DNA of 64,000 bases, taken from assembly GCF_040807025.1 (NCBI RefSeq), contig NC_090982.1, positions 89,529,463-89,593,462 of the forward strand, read 5' to 3'. Made by a program: the position numbers and the translations under genes. The stretch is from Struthio camelus (lineage: Eukaryota > Chordata > Aves > Struthioniformes > Struthionidae). The notes beneath the pieces are model-generated. The model worked only from the letters and a program-made list of their open reading frames with translations, was not told where the DNA came from and did not search any database. Below are positions 58,809 to 64,000 of the stretch, piece by piece; position 1 is the stretch's first letter, and every line of letters begins with the position of its first letter.

Positions 58809-61100
58809 CCTGCCGAGCCACTCTGGGTTTCTCCCCTCGGCAGCTCCAGCCTACGCCTGACCCGTGCGTTGGTTTCATCCGTAACCTCTCTAAAGGCGAC
58901 ATGAAGGAGGAGGACGCGGTACTGTCCCCTGGTCAAGTGCATAGGGTAAAAAGCACCGGAGGTAAAACTGATGCTCTGGTCCTCTGACGGGATGTCTGCC
59001 CGGAGTCCTGGCTCCCTTCAAAGCCAGGCTTAAAGTGAGAGCGCGTGTAGGATTTGGGGGAAGATAGACTCTGGAGGCATCTGCAGGAGCAGACCTTGGC
59101 CTTTCAGCCTTCACGAGCCTGGAGAAAGCTCTGGGGAACGTTTCTGAGGAAAGTGTCCAAGTTGCTGGTGTCAGCAAAGAAGCCCCATGAGACGAGCTGG
59201 TTCTGTGTCCCCTTCCTCTGGCAAGGGAGTGGGGCTGGAGGCCTAGGGAGCAGGGCCTGGCTTCATGGGAGATCTACAAAACCTCTTCAGAGCTGAGGCA
59301 GACAGCCGAAACCTGTGCCTTACCTTACACTGGGCTTGCTGGAGGACATGGACTCAGCACAGTACTAACCAGAGAATGGTATCGTGTCTGCTACCTCCAG
59401 CTTACTCCTACCTGTGCCAATATTTTTCCTGCCTCTCTCTTTCCCTTCTCTTTATTACTTCATCACTTCTGCTAACATCTGCCTCTGACTCTGCGGTACC
59501 AGCTACCTTCTGTCCCAGTTGGTTAAACTGACAAACACAATAACATCCAGAGTGCTTTCCAGTCTGCATTTAGCTTTGAAGATGCTTCCATTTCAAACCT
59601 GAGAAGGGTGTACATGAAGGAAAAACATCACTACTTCTTCCAGCTATATTAGCCTGTTAAAAGGTATGACCCGTCTCAACAAATCTTCATCTTTCCTTTT
59701 CCCGGGCATCAGGACGTGTAGATTGCCCAGAGGAATCACTCCGAAACAAAGATTGACAGTGCTTGCCTCTGCCCTTGCCCACACGCTGCCAAGGTTTACG
59801 GTCTGATGTCCCAAAGTTAATTCCTTTTCTAAGTGCTCAGCTTTTCCTAATAGCTCCAGGTGAGGTTTGCCTTCCCTGACTACTTCTTGGGGAGCGGGGG
59901 TTGCAGGAGGGGCCCGGCCATCCGCTGGCAAAGAGGGAAGAGGCCGACAGAAGAGACAAGAAAAGGTTAGTGTGGCTTTTGTGCACAATATAAAAAGCAA
60001 GTCAATACCATTGTAGGGGCATTGGAGGGTACTCAAAGCAATCAGCTAGGGGCCATTGTGTTCCTTTAATCTACATGTGTATTTCCCAAGAACTCTATTA
60101 GTGAAGATGAATGAACTGTGCAATGTCCCTAATTTCTTCTAATTTGGAGTTGGGTTTTTATGGCACTCACAACCAGCACAAAACATGCCTGTCCCTCCAG
60201 AAACCCTGGACACACTTAGGAATCCTTTTTGCTTGATGTAGCAAAAAAGACGACAAGATGAGATGAAGCAGCAAAAACACTTTGGCCAGACCCTGGTGCA
60301 GCAGTAAGTGCCAGCAAGAGTATCGGGTCCTGGCACAGATGCTGCTTTTAGGGCACCTGTCAAATCAGCATACACAGGGAGAAGACTCAAAATCTTTGCT
60401 GTTAATCACAATGTGAATGCACAGCAAAAAACTTCCACCCCCAAAGCAGCGTACGCATCCCACATGGTGTACAAGAGTTATTCCTCCATAGCAGAGAAGG
60501 AGTTTCCCCTCCCCAGCTACGGATTATTGCGTTTGTATTTGCCATATGTGACTGGCAAATTGGTCATTGTAGCGTCCCTCTTGTAGGGACTGCAGTTGCT
60601 GAAAGTAGAAGGGACTTCCCAGGTCGCAGTCGGTGAGAAATCTGAAGCGGAGCAGAGACGGGCTCTGGCCCTTCCAGCTCCTGCTCTCTCTTCTCTCTCG
60701 GCCCCGCTAAGGCGCAGGCTGCAGTGCCCCGCTGTGCACACGAGGCATCAGACCGCCCTGAGCAGGGAGAACCTGGCTACAGCGTGGAAAGTCTGATGTT
60801 CCTCTGGCAGTTGGAGACTAGCGCCCGCAGAGTTTAAGGCGACAAGAGACAGACAGGTAAGTGGCTGAACGTTTCCCTTTGGGTCTAACGCACTGGTTGT
60901 TAGCTACATCCTCTGCTGCCGCCGAGTCCCCTGGGACCTGCCTCACACTAGTGTGAAACCTCAGAAACTGATATTGGGGCGCCTTGCAGCGTCACAAAGG
61001 CTGTTTCTCTTGAGAAACGTACAGGGGCAGTCGGGATCAGATCCGAGAATATCCATCGGGGAATGAAATAGTTGGGATACATTACTCGCCCTTCCAGGAG
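58809..61100. other. RAX upstream DNA, nothing recognised
   Basis: Unique DNA of mixed composition. No exon of the neighbour expected in mammals (CPLX4) was recognised. No RNA gene or mobile element was seen. Confidence 0.45.
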
Positions 61101-62024
61101 ATGGCTCCCACACGTTTGTTACATCTGTTAGGTGCTTTGCATTGTATTATTACAATAATTATTGCCGTAATTTTTTTGGAAGCTAACAAAAGTTCTCCAG
61201 GTGGAGAGCTGCTGAAGGACGGGTGTCTCCTATACCCGCTTCTGGGCGTGGATAATGGGAGCAGTTTTGATCCTGTTGATGCTGTTGAGTCATATGTATG
61301 GGATGTTATTTGGCCCAATGAAACCCTCACTATAAAACGCCACAGATTATTCCTTCCTGTCCTCCTGTCCTCTCTTCATGTCAAGCTCAAAGACACAGCG
61401 CCTTGCAGACAGGCATTCGAAGCCGAAGTCACTGTGCAGGCGGGACAGCCCTCGCCGGGCCAGCAAGGCGCAGCCGGGAGCTCCTGGCCGAAAGACAAAC
61501 AGGACCTCCAAGGTCGGAGGGCCCATGGAAGTGGGGGGAGAGGGAGGGGAGGTGGTCGCCCACGAGGGACCTGCACCCTGCTGCACCTTCCGTTCTCTGT
61601 ATTTATCTTCCAACCGATTTTAAAACTGTGTAAGCTGGCTTTGCTTTTTTCTCCTCTCAAAAGTTGCTGTTTGCGTGGGTTAAGAGCCTTTCGGCCAGCA
61701 CCGGGCGCGAGGAAGCTGCTGCCGCGTCCTGCTGCCGCTCCCTCACCCTCCCCTACCTTGATGGTCACCTCCTGCTCCTGGTCTGGTGGGGGTTTTTCTT
61801 CCTCTGGCCCTAGGGGACTTGGCTGCATCTTCTCCCCCGATTACGAGGCGCTGGGAGGACCTGGTGTCGGGGGCCGGGGCGCGCGCTCGGCCATCCCTGC
61901 GGAGGGAGGGGGCGGCCGTTGGGGCCGTAAGGCTATATTAGCACAATCCTGCTTTACTTGTTTTCCAATTAGCCTAATTGAATTCGGATTGCTTAAAATT
62001 GGGCACCAGAGACGTTTATCTTGA
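61101..62024 (+). other. 307-codon open frame of unknown status
   Basis: An ATG with good context (G at -3 and +4) opens 307 codons in non-repeat DNA. The N-terminus MAPTRLLHLLGALHC then IITIIIAVIFLEA is strongly hydrophobic, like a signal anchor. The middle and C-terminal parts are low-complexity, Gly/Ser/Pro/Arg-rich and without recognisable domains. The frame runs through two AT-rich blocks that look regulatory. I recognise no homologue, and chance is the likelier explanation. Confidence 0.15.
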
Positions 62025-62050
62025 TGGGATGACGGCCTTGAGCTCTGGCG
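61930..62050. promoter_or_regulatory. AT-rich block with inverted CAATTAG sites
   Basis: A sharply bounded AT-rich island in GC-rich DNA about 4.2 kb upstream of RAX. It contains CAATTAGCCTAATTG at 61966-61980, an inverted pair of CAATTAG with one central base, followed by GGATTG. CAATTAG is the photoreceptor conserved element (PCE-1/RET-1) known to be bound by RX. A conserved enhancer is inferred from texture and motifs only. Confidence 0.35.
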
Positions 62051-62149
62051 ATCCTATTAGCTGTAAGAACCCAAATCCCAGGTAGGGTCCCTCCAGCAGG
62101 AGCCGCCATGTGACCCGGCGCCTTTAAGCCGCTCCTCTTCCGTGCGACA

Positions 62150-62372
62150 CACGCGCGCACGCACACATGAACACGCACACATGAACACACGCGCACGCAC
62201 ATGCACACCTGCACATGAACACGCGCACACGCACGCACACACACGCACACGAACACACACGCATGAACATGCACATGCGTGCGCACACGCACATGAACAC
62301 GCACACGAACACACGCGCACACACACATACACACACACACACGTGCACATGCACACCCGTGCGCACAGGTAC
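62150..62372. repeat. CA-rich alternating purine-pyrimidine tract
   Basis: About 220 bases of (CA)n interrupted by cg, tg and gaacac units (acacgcacatgaacacgcac). Long purine-pyrimidine alternation with CG steps favours Z-DNA. Confidence 0.95.
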
Positions 62373-62439
62373 CCGTGCACGCTCCCTCCCGATTTCGGGA
62401 CCGCTTCCCCCCGGCAGCCCCCCACGTTGGCAGCCCCTC

Positions 62440-63410
62440 GGCCCACGGCCCCCCGCCGCCCCGCACCGCTGCCCCACGGCCCCCCACTGCCCCACGGCCT
62501 CCACCCACGGCCCCCCGCCAACCCCTGCCCCCCGCACTGCTGCCCCACAGCCCTCTGCTGCCCCACAGCCCCCCGCCAGCCCGCACCGCTGCCCCACGGC
62601 TCCCCACCACCCCACGGCCCCCTTGCCGCTCTGCACCACTGCCCCACGGCCCCCCGCTGCCCCACAGCCCCCCACCAGTCCACACCACTGCCCCACAGCC
62701 CCCCACCGCTCCACACCACAGCCCCACGGCCCCCCTGCCACTCCGCACCACTGCCCCATGGCCCCGCGGCCCCCCGCCACTCCGCACCACTGCCCCACAG
62801 CCCCCTGCCACCACCCCACTGCCCCACGGCCCCACCGCCCCATGCCCCCCCGCCGCTCCGCACCACTGCCCCATGGCCCCCCACCGCCCCATGCCCCTCC
62901 GCCGCTCCACACCGCTGCCCCACAGCCCCCTGCCACCACCCCACTGCCCCACGGCCCCACAGCCCCACGGCCCCCTGCCACTCCGCACCACTGCCCCACA
63001 GCCCCCTGCCACCACCCCACTGCCCCACAGCCCCGCGGCCCCCCGCCGCTCCGCACCACTGCCCCACAGCCCCCTGCCACCACCCCACTGCCCCACGGCC
63101 CCACAGCCCCACGGCCCCCCACCGCTCCACACCACAGCCCCACGGCCCCCCTGCCGCTCCACACCACTGCCCCATGGCCCTCACCGCCCCACGGCCCCTC
63201 GCCGCTCCGCACCACTGCCCCACTGCCCCACAGCCCCACAGCCCCACAGCCCCACGGCCCCCCGCCGCTCCACACCGCTGCCCCACAGCCCCCTGCCACC
63301 ACCCCACTGCCCCACGGCCCCACAGCCCCATGGCCCCCTGCCGCTCCGCACCGCTGCCCCATGGCCCCACGGCCCCCCCGCCACCCCACGGCCCCCCGCT
63401 GCCCCCCGCG
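62440..63410 (-). repeat. GCCCCACGGCCCCCC array
   Basis: About 970 bases of degenerate 10- to 20-base units (ccccacggccccccgccgct, ccgcaccactgccccacagc). The G-rich strand is the - strand, which is the RAX coding strand, with core GTGGGGCAGTGGTGCGGAGC. It shares GTGGGGCAGTG with the GRP upstream array. Frames of up to about 510 codons across it are repeat products. Confidence 0.95.
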
Positions 63411-63609
63411 GCCGCGGCAGCCCCGTCCCTGCGCCGCAGCCAAGCTCTGGCCGGGCGGCGGGCGCCAGCCCCACGGCGCCCAGCCCTGCGCCGGCTCCGG
63501 TCGCCGCAGCGGCGCCCGAGTCCAGGCTGGTCCCTGGGCAGGGCGGGTGAGCGCGGCTCGGCTCCGGGGCCGCCCCGCGCGGGTCCCCCCACCGCTCCCC
63601 TCCGCCGGC

Positions 63610-63800
63610 CCCGACGTTTTTTTGGAATCTCATTAATCGCTTGTTTGGTGACTCTGATTGCACTTTCTCCTTTGACCCTTTAAACCGTGAAAATGCTGAT
63701 CCTATATGTGCTGACGAATTTAATTAGCTCCGTTAAACCACCAGATGCTTTCAATAAGATTTTCGGGATGTCCCAGGCACATTTTAATTCAGAGGTCGCA
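63610..63800. promoter_or_regulatory. Possible conserved enhancer with homeodomain sites
   Basis: Unique AT-rich DNA directly after GC-rich sequence. It contains CATTAATCGC (63631), CTCCTTTGACC near 63667 (TCF/LEF-like), TTTAATTAGC (63719-63728) and CAATAAGATT (about 63752). The clustering of homeodomain-type cores about 5.9 kb upstream of RAX resembles a developmental enhancer. Conservation cannot be checked here. Confidence 0.35.
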
Positions 63801-64000
63801 AGCCCGAGACGTGTTTCCTGTGGCACTTGAGAGACGAGCTAGCTCAGCCTGCAACGCGGGGCGCCGGTACGAGACCCCTACCCGGGGCGCACAGCCGCCC
63901 AGGGAGACGGAGTCATCCTCGCTGGCCGGCGGCTGGCAACCCTTGTAGTTACTCTGTGGAAAGACCTGCTCAATCCGCCCGCTGGTCTTTTACCATCAAC
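63801..64000. other. Window end, nothing recognised
   Basis: Short unique sequence without recognisable features up to the window boundary. Confidence 0.4.

Noticed and set aside
55520-58902. Open frames of about 1,050 codons on the - strand across RAX and its upstream DNA
   Set aside because: They run through introns and tandem arrays. Only the RAX exons inside them are supported by splice sites and homology.
61331-61337. TATAAAA as a promoter TATA box
   Set aside because: No CpG island, downstream exon or transcript evidence. A single short motif is expected by chance.
62057-63683. Frames of 390-510 codons in the 62.4-63.4 kb region
   Set aside because: Translation of a degenerate GC-rich array and a CA tract.
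58809-64000. CPLX4 after RAX
   Set aside because: No complexin sequence was found in any frame. If present it lies beyond the window.
1-64000. Endogenous retroviruses or other capsid-bearing elements
   Set aside because: No gag, pol or env-like frames, paired long terminal repeats or primer-binding sites were recognised.

Overview
The window looks like nuclear DNA from a bird (an archosaur, probably not chicken). Genes have short exons separated by GT-AG introns. A CR1-type LINE tail is present. The gene order ZNF532 (3' end) - SEC11C - GRP - RAX matches human 18q21.32 as I recall it, and the GRP precursor resembles the chicken one as I remember it, with several substitutions. Chicken carries this block on chromosome Z (established knowledge); the sequence alone cannot confirm the chromosome or species. 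LAYOUT: 1-3,000 holds the last intron, last coding exon and 3' UTR of ZNF532 (+ strand). 3,000-21,000 is intergenic. It contains two orphan CpG-rich blocks, a 1.4-kb minisatellite at 6.35-7.74 kb, a possible conserved non-coding element at 8.8-9.2 kb, a perfect (GAGGA)21 tract and two CR1 fragments. 21,000-29,050 is SEC11C (+), complete in six exons with a CpG-island promoter that carries an inverted pair of ZNF143-type motifs. 29-34 kb is plain intergenic DNA. 34.2-37.5 kb is a striking array of 41 copies of an 80-bp unit with no length variation. 37.5-41.6 kb is GC-rich DNA with two more arrays, leading into the TATA promoter of GRP. 41.8-46.65 kb is GRP (+), complete in three exons. 46.7-55.4 kb is the GRP-RAX intergenic region. 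It contains a repeat array with eight CACGTG E-boxes directly followed by an array with eight CCAAT boxes alternating with GC boxes, and then an orphan CpG-rich block. 55.4-57.8 kb is RAX (- strand), complete in three exons, with one array in intron 2 and two more upstream of its start. 58.8-64 kb is RAX upstream DNA with two AT-rich blocks containing homeodomain-type sites, a CA-rich tract and another 1-kb GC-rich array. GENE ROLES: the genes do not form a pathway. ZNF532 is a nuclear zinc-finger chromatin factor, SEC11C is a catalytic subunit of the ER signal peptidase, GRP is a secreted amidated neuropeptide (itself a signal peptidase substrate), and RAX is the eye-field and hypothalamic homeodomain factor. 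The most unusual aspect is the density of GC-rich tandem arrays, roughly 9 kb of 64 kb. Several share short cores, and those upstream of GRP and RAX are G-rich on the coding strand of the nearby gene. No retrovirus-like or other capsid-bearing element, tRNA, rRNA or CRISPR was recognised.
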